Assembly (NCBI GenBank): GCA_963739615.1
Contig: CAVUBD010000016.1
Location: 322,406-386,405, forward strand
DNA from: Palsa-504 sp963739615
GTDB taxonomy: Bacteria > Actinomycetota > Actinomycetes > Streptosporangiales > Streptosporangiaceae
Length of the DNA: 64,000 bases
Direction: 5' to 3'
Part shown: positions 8,143 through 15,442 of the stretch, piece after piece
Layout: each line of letters begins with the position of its first letter
How positions within the stretch are numbered: position 1 is the first letter of the stretch
Notes under the pieces: model-generated
What the model saw: the letters and a program-made list of their open reading frames with translations, nothing else
What the model was told of the DNA's origin: nothing
Databases searched by the model: none
Program-made: the position numbers and the translations under genes

Positions 8143-11100
8143 CGCAGACCGCCCACAGGCGGCGCTGCCCGCGAAGGTCGGAGTGTATGTCTGTCACTGC
8201 GGCCATAACATCGCCGCCAAGGTGGATGTCGAGCGCGTCGTCGCGTGCGCCGCCGCACTGCCTGGCGTGTCGGTCGCGCGTGACTACAAGTTCATGTGCT
8301 CGGACCCGGGCCAGGAGCTGATTCAGCAGGATATCCGCGACGGCCTGGTGAACCGGGTCGTCGTCGCCTCATGCTCGCCGCTCATGCACGGGGCGACGTT
8401 CCGGCGGGCTACGGAGGCCGGCGGGATCAGTCCCTTTTACTCCCAGATGGCGAGCATCCGCGAGCATGTGAGCTGGGTAACCGGTGATAAAGGGGACGCG
8501 ACGGAGAAGGCGAGCGCGCTCGTCGCCGGCGCGGTCCGCCGCGTCGCCGTGCACGAGCAGCTGGACCGGCGCCGCGCGCCGGTCCACCCGGACGTGCTCG
8601 TCGTCGGCGGCGGGATCGGGGGGATCCACGCGGCGCTCACCCTCGCCGAGGCCGGCAAGCACGTCTACCTGGTGGAGCGCGAGCCGTGCATCGGCGGCCA
8701 GATGGCCAGGTTCGACAAGACCTTTCCGACGCTCGACTGCGCGGCGTGCATCCTCACCCCGAAGATGGTCCAGGTCGGCCAGCACCCGAACATCGACCTG
8801 CTCTCCTTCAGCGAGGTGGAGGAGGTCTCCGGCTATGTGGGCAACTTCAAGGTCAAGGTGCGCAGGAAGGCCCGCTACATCAACGAGGACGCCTGCACCG
8901 GCTGCAATCTCTGCGTCGAGAACTGCACCTGGGACGGGATCCTCTCCGAATTCGACTACGGCCTCGGCACCCGCCCCGTCGCCTACAAGCCGTTCCCGCA
9001 GGCCGTGCCGGCCTGCCCGGTCATCGACCGCGCGGGCACCTCGCGGTGTACCTTCAGCTGCCCGGCCGGCGTCAAGGCCCACGGCTACGTGTCACTGGCC
9101 AGGAAGGGCGAGTACGAGAAGGCGTTCGACCTCGTGCTCGATGCGACGCCCCTGGTCGGGAGCCTGGGCCGGGCCTGTTACGCCCAGTGCGAGGCCGAGT
9201 GCACCAGGGCGGGCCTGGAGGGCCCGCTGCCGATCCGGCGGCTGAAGCGCTTCATCGCCGACACCCACTACGACCGGGGAGCACCCGCCGTCACCGAGGT
9301 AGCCCCCCCGAACGGCAAGCAGGTGGCGGTGGTCGGCTCGGGGCCGGCCGGCCTGACTGCCGCCTGGCACCTCGCGCGCAAGGGCTACCGCGTCAAGATA
9401 TTCGAGGCCGCGGCCGAGCCTGGCGGGATGCTCAGGCTGGCCATCCCGGGTTACCGGCTGCCGGTGGCGGTGGTCGAGCGGGACATCGAGAACGTGACCG
9501 CGCTGGGCGTGGAGATCGCTACCAGCACGCGTGTCGGGAACCTCGAAGGACTGCGGCGCGAAGGGTACGACGCGATCCTGGTGGCAACCGGCGCACCGGT
9601 CTCTACCCGCCTCGGCGTGCCGGGCGAGGACCTGGACGGCGTCGTCTCCGGCCTGGAGTTCCTCGAGGCGGCCAAGCGCGGCGAGGCGGCCGGCCTGGAG
9701 GGGAGGCGGGCCGTCGTCGTGGGCGGCGGAAACGTGGCGATGGATGCCGCGCGGACCGCCCGGCGGCTCGGCGCGCCAGCAGAGAAGGGGGAAGGGGAGG
9801 CGGGTGGGGAGCCGGAGGAGATCATGGTGACCGACGCCGCGCGGACCGCCTGGCGGCTCGGCGCGCCAGAAGTGACCGTGGCCTACCGGCGCGGCCGCGG
9901 CGAGATGCCGGCCTACCCGGAGGAAGTAGAAGCCGCGGAGCAGGAGGGGACCAGGCTGAGCTTCCAGGTCGCGCCCGTCGAGGTCCTGGGCGACGAGCAC
10001 GGGCGGGTGAGCGGGCTGCGCTGCGTCCGGACCGAGCTCGGCGCGCCCGACGCCTCAGGCCGCCGCCGCCCGGAGCCGGTCCGAGGGAGCGAGTTCGTGA
10101 TCCCCTGCGAGGTGGTGATCGCCGCGGCCGGGCTGCGGCCGGAAGCGGCGACCCTCGCCCCGCGGCTGGCGATGGCCGCGAACCAGACGATCCAGGTCGA
10201 CCCGGGAACGCTGCAGACCGATGTCCCGTACGTCTTCGCCGCAGGCGACGTCGTGTCGGGCGCGCTCGACATCGCGCACGCGGTCGGGCGCGGGCAACTG
10301 GCCGCCTTCATGATTGACCGCTGGCTGCAGGGGGCCGAGCTTGATCCGGCGAGCTTCGACGCGAAGCTGCCGGTCGTCGAGGCGGCCGACGTGCTGGCGA
10401 AGCAGCATCCGGCGCGCGGCCACCTGGGCCCGCGGACGCCGGCCACCCGCTTCGCCGCCGCGCCGGCCGATTTCGCGGAACTCGAACCGCCGCTGACCGA
10501 GGCGGAGGCGCGGTACGGCGCCGCGCGGTGCCTGGACTGCGGCGTCTGCTCCGAATGCGGGCAGTGCATCGCGGCCTGCGAGGCCGGCGCGATCGACCTG
10601 GCGATGCGTGACACGGAGGTCGAGCTCGACGTCGGGGCGATCATCGCGGCCACCGGCTACAAGCCGTTTGACGCCAGGCGGATCCCCCAGTACGGCTACG
10701 GTAAGTACCCGAACGTCTTCACGGCCCCCGAGGTGGAGCGCCTCCTCAACGCCTCCGGCCCGACCCAGGGCGAGATCGTGCTGCGCACCGGAGGGCGCCC
10801 GCGGACGGTAGGCATCATCCATTGCGTCGGCTCGCGCGACGCCAGGTACAACCCCTATTGCTCCCGCGTGTGCTGCATGTACTCGCTGAAGCTGGCCCAC
10901 CTGATCAAGGAGCACACCGGCGCGGAAGTTTACAACTTCTACATCGACATGCGGACTCCGGGCAAGGGCTATGAGGAGTTCTACGAGAAGGTGATGAAGG
11001 AGGGGGTGTACCTCATCCGCGGCCGCGTCGCCGAGGTGAGCGATGAGCCGGACTCGCCCGGGGACGAAGGAAGGCTCATCCTCCGCGCCGAGGATACGCT

Positions 11101-11626
11101 GGCCGGCTGCGTGCGGCAGATCCCGGTCGACATGGTCGTGCTCGCGGTGGCCCTGGAGCCGCAGGCCGACGCCGAGCATGTCGGCAGGATGCTGAACATC
11201 AGCTGCGGCTCGGAGGGTTTCTTCACCGAACGGCACCCGAAGCTCGCTCCCGTGTCCACGTTCACCGACGGCGTCTTCCTGGCCGGCGCCTGCCAGGGGC
11301 CCAAGGACATCCCGGACACCGTGGCCCAGGCCGGCGCGGCCGCCGCGGAGGCCCTGGTGATGATCGACCGCGGCTCGATGGAACTCGAGCCGAGCACAGC
11401 CTTCGTCGACGCGGCGAAGTGCTCCGGCTGTCGCGTCTGCGTCGGCCTCTGCCCGTTCGGTGCGTTGTCCTTCGACCCGGAAACGGGGGTCGCGGTGGCC
11501 AACGAGGTGCTCTGCAAGGGGTGCGGCGTGTGCGTCGCCGCCTGCCCGGCGGGCGCGATGCAGCAGCACCTGTTCACCGACGAGCAGGTCCTCGCCGAGA
11601 TCGAGGGGGTGCTCAGGAGTGTCTGA
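8129..11626 (+). CDS. hdrA: HdrA-like flavoprotein with embedded GltD/NfnB-type NAD(P)H module
   Basis: 1165 aa, far longer than classical HdrA (about 650). Order: HdrA N-terminal domain (16-140); FAD domain with VVGGGIGGIHAALTLAEAG (158-176) and DKTFPTLDCAACILTPKM; ferredoxin CTGCNLCVENC (256-266); an inserted GltD-like module (about 295-795) with Fer4_20 cysteines, second FAD fold VVGSGPAGLTAAWHLARKG and NAD(P) fold VVVGGGNVAMDAARTA; Cys cluster CLDCGVCSECGQCIAAC (801-817); the rest of HdrA including YCSRVCCMYSLKLA; and two C-terminal [4Fe-4S] motifs (1098 and 1129 onward). The insert suggests that NAD(P)H is a third electron partner beside hydrogenase and HdrBC. A 30-codon insertion repeats DAARTA-RRLGAP/WRLGAP at 539-550 and 569-580. 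ATG 8129 follows GGAGGGAGG. Confidence 0.93.
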   Translation: MEGPDADRPQAALPAKVGVYVCHCGHNIAAKVDVERVVACAAALPGVSVARDYKFMCSDPGQELIQQDIRDGLVNRVVVASCSPLMHGATFRRATEAGGISPFYSQMASIREHVSWVTGDKGDATEKASALVAGAVRRVAVHEQLDRRRAPVHPDVLVVGGGIGGIHAALTLAEAGKHVYLVEREPCIGGQMARFDKTFPTLDCAACILTPKMVQVGQHPNIDLLSFSEVEEVSGYVGNFKVKVRRKARYINEDACTGCNLCVENCTWDGILSEFDYGLGTRPVAYKPFPQAVPACPVIDRAGTSRCTFSCPAGVKAHGYVSLARKGEYEKAFDLVLDATPLVGSLGRACYAQCEAECTRAGLEGPLPIRRLKRFIADTHYDRGAPAVTEVAPPNGKQVAVVGSGPAGLTAAWHLARKGYRVKIFEAAAEPGGMLRLAIPGYRLPVAVVERDIENVTALGVEIATSTRVGNLEGLRREGYDAILVATGAPVSTRLGVPGEDLDGVVSGLEFLEAAKRGEAAGLEGRRAVVVGGGNVAMDAARTARRLGAPAEKGEGEAGGEPEEIMVTDAARTAWRLGAPEVTVAYRRGRGEMPAYPEEVEAAEQEGTRLSFQVAPVEVLGDEHGRVSGLRCVRTELGAPDASGRRRPEPVRGSEFVIPCEVVIAAAGLRPEAATLAPRLAMAANQTIQVDPGTLQTDVPYVFAAGDVVSGALDIAHAVGRGQLAAFMIDRWLQGAELDPASFDAKLPVVEAADVLAKQHPARGHLGPRTPATRFAAAPADFAELEPPLTEAEARYGAARCLDCGVCSECGQCIAACEAGAIDLAMRDTEVELDVGAIIAATGYKPFDARRIPQYGYGKYPNVFTAPEVERLLNASGPTQGEIVLRTGGRPRTVGIIHCVGSRDARYNPYCSRVCCMYSLKLAHLIKEHTGAEVYNFYIDMRTPGKGYEEFYEKVMKEGVYLIRGRVAEVSDEPDSPGDEGRLILRAEDTLAGCVRQIPVDMVVLAVALEPQADAEHVGRMLNISCGSEGFFTERHPKLAPVSTFTDGVFLAGACQGPKDIPDTVAQAGAAAAEALVMIDRGSMELEPSTAFVDAAKCSGCRVCVGLCPFGALSFDPETGVAVANEVLCKGCGVCVAACPAGAMQQHLFTDEQVLAEIEGVLRSV
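9743..9868 (+). repeat. 90-bp offset direct repeat inside hdrA
   Basis: The stretch from 9743 (gccgcgcggaccgcc then cggcggctcggcgcgcca) recurs at 9833 with one changed codon. The offset is 90 bases, so 30 codons are added in frame between the NAD(P)-binding glycine motif and the following strand. Related GltD proteins have no such insert, so it should lengthen a loop or helix at the pyridine-nucleotide site. Confidence 0.85.
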
Positions 11627-12095
11627 GAACCGCTTCCAGCCGAAGATCGTCGCCTTCTTCTGTACCTGGTGCACGTACACGGCGGCCGACCTGGCGGGTA
11701 TCTCCCGGCTGACCTACGCGCCGAACGTCCGGCCGATACGCCTGATGTGCTCGGGCAGGCTCGATCCGCAGTTCGTGCTTGCGGCCTTCCGCCACGGCGC
11801 GGACGGAGTGCTGATCGGCGGCTGCCACCCCGGTGACTGCCACTACCAGGAGGGCAACTACAAGGCCCGCCGCCGGATCGAGCTGCTGCGAGCCGTGCTC
11901 CGCGACCTGGGCATCGAGGACCAGCGGCTGCGCATCGAGTGGATCTCGGCGTCGGAGGGCGAGAAGGTGCAGCGGGTCTGCAACGAGATGACCGAGGAGC
12001 TGCGCGGACTCGGGCCGCTGCGCCTGGAGGGCCCTCAGCGCCAGGCCGCTGAGCCCGCCGCGGCGGGGGCCGAGAACGGAGGCGGGGCACGATGA
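11619..12095 (+). CDS. mvhD: MvhD-type [2Fe-2S] electron-transfer subunit
   Basis: 158 aa from GTG 11619, overlapping the hdrA stop by 8 bases. The MvhD/FrhD domain carries its conserved cysteines: FFCTWCTYTAADLAG near the N-terminus, LMCSGRLDP, and GGCHPGDCHYQEGNYKA. In methanogens MvhD bridges hydrogenase MvhAG to HdrA, and its presence marks a physical MvhADG-HdrABC complex. The last 25 residues are an Ala/Glu-rich extension without recognised function. Longer upstream frames run into hdrA and are not real starts. Confidence 0.92.
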   Translation: MSENRFQPKIVAFFCTWCTYTAADLAGISRLTYAPNVRPIRLMCSGRLDPQFVLAAFRHGADGVLIGGCHPGDCHYQEGNYKARRRIELLRAVLRDLGIEDQRLRIEWISASEGEKVQRVCNEMTEELRGLGPLRLEGPQRQAAEPAAAGAENGGGAR

Positions 12096-13090
12096 TAAAG
12101 CCGAAGATCGCTCTCTACTGGTGCGCCTCCTGCGGCGGCTGCGAGGAAGCCGTCGTCGACCTCGGCGAGGACCTGCTGGCCGTCGTCGAGCTCGTGGAGG
12201 TCGCTTTCTGGCCGGTCGCGCTCGACTTCAAGCGCGAGGACGTCGAGGCGCTGGAGGACGGCGAGCTGGCGGCGGCGTTCATCAACGGCGCCGTCCGCAC
12301 GTCGGAACAGGAGGAGATGGCCAGGCTGCTGCGGCGCAAGTCCGCCGCAGTGGTCGCATTCGGCAGCTGCGCCGTACATGGCGGCATCCCCGGCCTGGCC
12401 AACCTGTACGAGAGCCAGGACATTCTCGACGCCGTCTACCGCGAGGCGCCCAGCGTCCAGAACGGTGAAGGGACGCTGCCCGCGCAGGAGAGCCATGTCG
12501 CCGAGGGAGCGCTGACCCTGCCGGAGTTCAGCGCCTCCGTGCGCACCCTGGACCAGGTCATCGACGTCGACTACTACCTCCCCGGCTGTCCGCCGCCCAC
12601 CGGCCTGATTGCCTCGGCCGTGATGGCGCTCGTCGAGGGAAAGCTGCCAGGTAAGGGAGCCGTGCTCGCGCCCGACGTGGCCCTGTGCTCCGAGTGCCCG
12701 CGTGCCGCGACCAAGCCGGACAAGCTTCTGGTGCAGGCGTTCTGGCGGCCGCACCAGAAGCTCATCGATCCGGACCTCTGCCTGCTCGCGCAGGGCCTGG
12801 TCTGCCTCGGCCCCGCCACCCGTGCGGGCTGCGCGGCCGCCTGCCCCGGCGGGAACATGCCCTGTACCGGCTGCATGGGACCCACGAGCAATGTCATCGA
12901 TTTCGGGGCGAAGGCGCTGTCCGCCGTCGCATCGGTCCTCGACGCGGACGATGAGGGCGAGATCGCCGCTCGTGTCGCCGAGATCGCGGACCCGGTCGGG
13001 ACCTTCTACCGCTACAGTCTGCCGGCTTCGCTGCTGTACCGTCGCGTGCGGCCGGCGGCGCGGGAGGAAAGGGAAGAGGTAGCGCCATGA
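12092..13090 (+). CDS. mvhG: [NiFe]-hydrogenase small subunit (MvhG-like)
   Basis: 332 aa. Proximal-cluster motif YWCASCGGCEEAVVDL at residues 9-24, GSCAVHGGIPGL for the third ligand and PGCPPPTGLI for the fourth. The C-terminal half has further cysteines (LCSECPRAATKP, GCAAACPGGNMPCTGCMGP) for medial and distal clusters. No twin-arginine signal, so the enzyme is cytoplasmic, as in group 3 hydrogenases. Starts 4 bases inside mvhD (ATGATAAAGCC). Confidence 0.92.
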   Translation: MIKPKIALYWCASCGGCEEAVVDLGEDLLAVVELVEVAFWPVALDFKREDVEALEDGELAAAFINGAVRTSEQEEMARLLRRKSAAVVAFGSCAVHGGIPGLANLYESQDILDAVYREAPSVQNGEGTLPAQESHVAEGALTLPEFSASVRTLDQVIDVDYYLPGCPPPTGLIASAVMALVEGKLPGKGAVLAPDVALCSECPRAATKPDKLLVQAFWRPHQKLIDPDLCLLAQGLVCLGPATRAGCAAACPGGNMPCTGCMGPTSNVIDFGAKALSAVASVLDADDEGEIAARVAEIADPVGTFYRYSLPASLLYRRVRPAAREEREEVAP

Positions 13091-14550
13091 GCCGTGAGAT
13101 CATCATCGACCCTGTGACACGACTGGAGGGACACGGGAGGATACACATCTTCCTTGATCCCGACGGCGGGGTTGACCGGGCCTACCTCCAGATCCCCGAG
13201 CTGCGCGGCTTCGAGAAGTTCGTCCAGGGGCGGCGCGCCGAGGACATGCCGCAGATCACCTCGCGCATCTGCGGCGTCTGCCCGATGGCCCACCACATGG
13301 CCGCGACGAAGGCCCTCGATGACCTCTACCAGGTGGATCCTCCGCCCGCAGGCCGGAAGATCCGCGAGCTCCTCTACAGCGCCTTCATGGTCGAAGACCA
13401 CGCGCTGCACTTCTTCTTCCTCGGCGGGCCCGACTTCATCGTCGGCCCGGATGCGCCGCGGCAGAAGCGGAACATCCTCGGCGTCATCGACGCCGTGGGC
13501 CTCGAGATCGGCAAGGAGGTGATCGGCGTTCGCAAGCAGCTCCGTGACCTGGTAGCCGCGGTGGCGGGCAAGGCGATCCACCCCGTCTTCGGGCTGCCGG
13601 GGGGCGTGTCGCGCTCCCTGAACGGCGAGCTCCAGCAGCAGGCGGCCGCCGCGGCGGCCCGGGCCGTCGAGTTCAGCCAGTTCGCCCTCGGCGCGTTCCG
13701 CAAGGCCGTGCTCGGCAACCCCGGCTACGTCGACTTCATCACCTCCGAGGCCTATACGCACCGCACCTACTACATGGGCCTCGTCGACGAAGCCAGCAAG
13801 GTCACCTTCTACGACGGCGCGCTCAGGGTTGTCGGCCCGGACGGGAAGGAACTGCTGAGGTTCACCGGGAGCGACTACCTCGACCATATCGCCGAGCACG
13901 TCGAGCCGTGGACGTACATGAAGTTCTGCTTCCTGAAGGACATCGGCTGGAAGGGATTCGCCGACGGGGCCGGCAGCGGCGTCTACAGCGTCGCGCCGCT
14001 GGCCCGGCTGAACGTCGCCGATGGCATGGCGACCCCTCTCGCACAGGAGGCGTACGAGGAGTTCGTCGCGACCTTGGGCCCAAAGCCCGTCCACCACACG
14101 CTCGCCAACCACTGGGCCAGGATCATCGAGCTCGTGTACGCGGCCGAGCGGATGGCCGAACTTGCCGCCGACCCGGAGATCACCGACCCGCGGGTGCGCA
14201 CGCTGCCGACCGCCGTGCCGCGTGAGGGCGTCGGCCTCGTGGAAGCGCCGCGGGGGACCCTCTTCCACCACTATCAGACGGACGAGCGCGGGCTCGTCAC
14301 GGCCGCGAACCTGATCGTCGCCACTCAGAACAACGCCGCGAGGATCGCGCTGTCCGTCGACAAGGCGGCACGCGCGGTGATCAGGAACGGCCAGATCGAC
14401 GAAGGGCTGCTGAACCAGGTCGAGATGTCGTTCCGCGCCTACGACCCGTGCTTCGGCTGCTCCACGCACAGCCTGCCTGGTCACATGGCGCTCATCGTCG
14501 AGGTCAGGGACGCGGGCGGCACGCTCGTGCAAGAGATCCGGCGGGACTGA
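13087..14550 (+). CDS. mvhA: [NiFe]-hydrogenase large subunit (MvhA-like)
   Basis: 487 aa. L1 motif RICGVCPMAH at residues 60-69 (C62, C65) and L2 motif DPCFGCSTH at 453-461 (C455, C458) supply the four Ni-Fe cysteines. A 26-residue tail follows His461 and should be removed by the maturation protease encoded next. N-terminus DPVTRLEGHGRIHIFLD is typical of the family. Together with mvhG, mvhD and hdrABC it fits group 3c, which couples H2 oxidation to disulfide and ferredoxin reduction by flavin-based bifurcation in methanogens; that role here is inferred from gene order. Overlaps mvhG by 4 bases. Confidence 0.94.
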   Translation: MSREIIIDPVTRLEGHGRIHIFLDPDGGVDRAYLQIPELRGFEKFVQGRRAEDMPQITSRICGVCPMAHHMAATKALDDLYQVDPPPAGRKIRELLYSAFMVEDHALHFFFLGGPDFIVGPDAPRQKRNILGVIDAVGLEIGKEVIGVRKQLRDLVAAVAGKAIHPVFGLPGGVSRSLNGELQQQAAAAAARAVEFSQFALGAFRKAVLGNPGYVDFITSEAYTHRTYYMGLVDEASKVTFYDGALRVVGPDGKELLRFTGSDYLDHIAEHVEPWTYMKFCFLKDIGWKGFADGAGSGVYSVAPLARLNVADGMATPLAQEAYEEFVATLGPKPVHHTLANHWARIIELVYAAERMAELAADPEITDPRVRTLPTAVPREGVGLVEAPRGTLFHHYQTDERGLVTAANLIVATQNNAARIALSVDKAARAVIRNGQIDEGLLNQVEMSFRAYDPCFGCSTHSLPGHMALIVEVRDAGGTLVQEIRRD

Positions 14551-14552
14551 CC

Positions 14553-15099
14553 GTGCGAACGCTCGTCCTCGGCCTGGGCAACGAATACGCGGGAGACGAC
14601 GCCGTTGGCGTGCTCGCCGTGCGGGCGCTGCGCGCGGAGCTGGCCGGGGACGCCGACGTGGTGGAGAGCGCCGCCTCGGGCCTGGCGCTGCTCGAGGTCT
14701 TCGCCGGGTATGACCGCGCGGTGGTCGTCGACTCGATCCGCACCAGCCGCAGCCCCGCGGGCACGATCATCGAGGCCAGGCTCGCCCAGCTGGGCCCGGC
14801 TATCGCACCCAGCCTGCACCAGGCCGGGCATCCCCGAGCTAGCCGCGGTGGCCAGGCGGCTCGGGATGGGCTTCCCTGACCGGACGCGGGTGATCGCCGT
14901 CGAGGTCACCGGCCCGCTGCTGTTCGGCGCGCCGCTGAGCGAGCCGGTGGCCGCCGCGATAGCGCCGCTCGGCCGGCGCGTCCTGGACCAGGTCAAACGC
15001 TGGGTGTCGGAGGACTCCGGACGCGGGCTGCCGGAGGGCGCCGGGCGCGGGCTGCCGGAGGGCGCCGTGCCCAGGGGACCAGTGGAACACCGTGCATGA
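14553..15099 (+). pseudogene. Hydrogenase maturation protease, frameshifted
   Basis: HycI/HyaD-type endopeptidase that trims the large-subunit tail. GTG 14553 opens VRTLVLGLGNEYAGDDAVGV, with GLGN and the nickel-binding Asp in GDDAVG. After SLHQAG the frame changes: IPELAAVARRLGMGFPDRTR and VIAVEVTGPLLFG follow in the next frame, so one extra base lies at about 14828-14832. In the uncorrected frame the protein would end at 14879 and lose its C-terminal third. Since the rest of the operon is intact, an assembly error is as likely as inactivation. The tail contains two copies of a 24-base repeat (15020-15066). Confidence 0.8.
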
Positions 15100-15442
15100 C
15101 TACCACGCGGTCAGCGCGCTCGTAGCGCGCCTGGGCCGCTATCCCGGCCTCGCGGAAGGCATCGCCGAGGTCCGGGTGCGGGCGAGCCCGGTGTTCTCGC
15201 CGGAGGCGCTGCAGCAGGCCTGGCAGATGCTGACCGAAGACACGCCACTCAGCGGATCGTGCCTGCTCGTTGAGGAGCTTGCCGACCGCCGCGAGTGCGC
15301 GCGGTGCGGGACAGCCTGGGCGGTGTCTCCCGACGACGTGGCCGGCCACCTGGTCATCTGCCCGTCGTGCGGCGCCCTCGCGCCCCTCGATGCCGGAGCC
15401 GCGATCGAGCTGCTTGAGATCAGGAGTCACCCGGCCGCGTGA
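15092..15442 (+). CDS. hypA: Hydrogenase nickel-insertion accessory protein HypA
   Basis: 116 aa from GTG 15092. The second residue is His (MHDYHAV), the conserved nickel ligand. The zinc finger is CARCGTAW then CPSCGALAP, two CxxC pairs. Last gene of the operon; overlaps the end of the protease and runs into the 3' end of the convergent copA by 16 bases. hypB, C, D, E and F are not in this window and must lie elsewhere if the hydrogenase is matured. Confidence 0.9.
   Translation: MHDYHAVSALVARLGRYPGLAEGIAEVRVRASPVFSPEALQQAWQMLTEDTPLSGSCLLVEELADRRECARCGTAWAVSPDDVAGHLVICPSCGALAPLDAGAAIELLEIRSHPAA

Noticed and set aside
10055..11680. 541-codon open frame on the minus strand across hdrA
   Set aside because: Antisense shadow of the high-GC hdrA gene; composition is His/Arg/Gly-rich, no domain and no ribosome site.
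13012..14532. 506-codon minus-strand frame across mvhA
   Set aside because: Shadow of the hydrogenase large subunit; no protein-like features.
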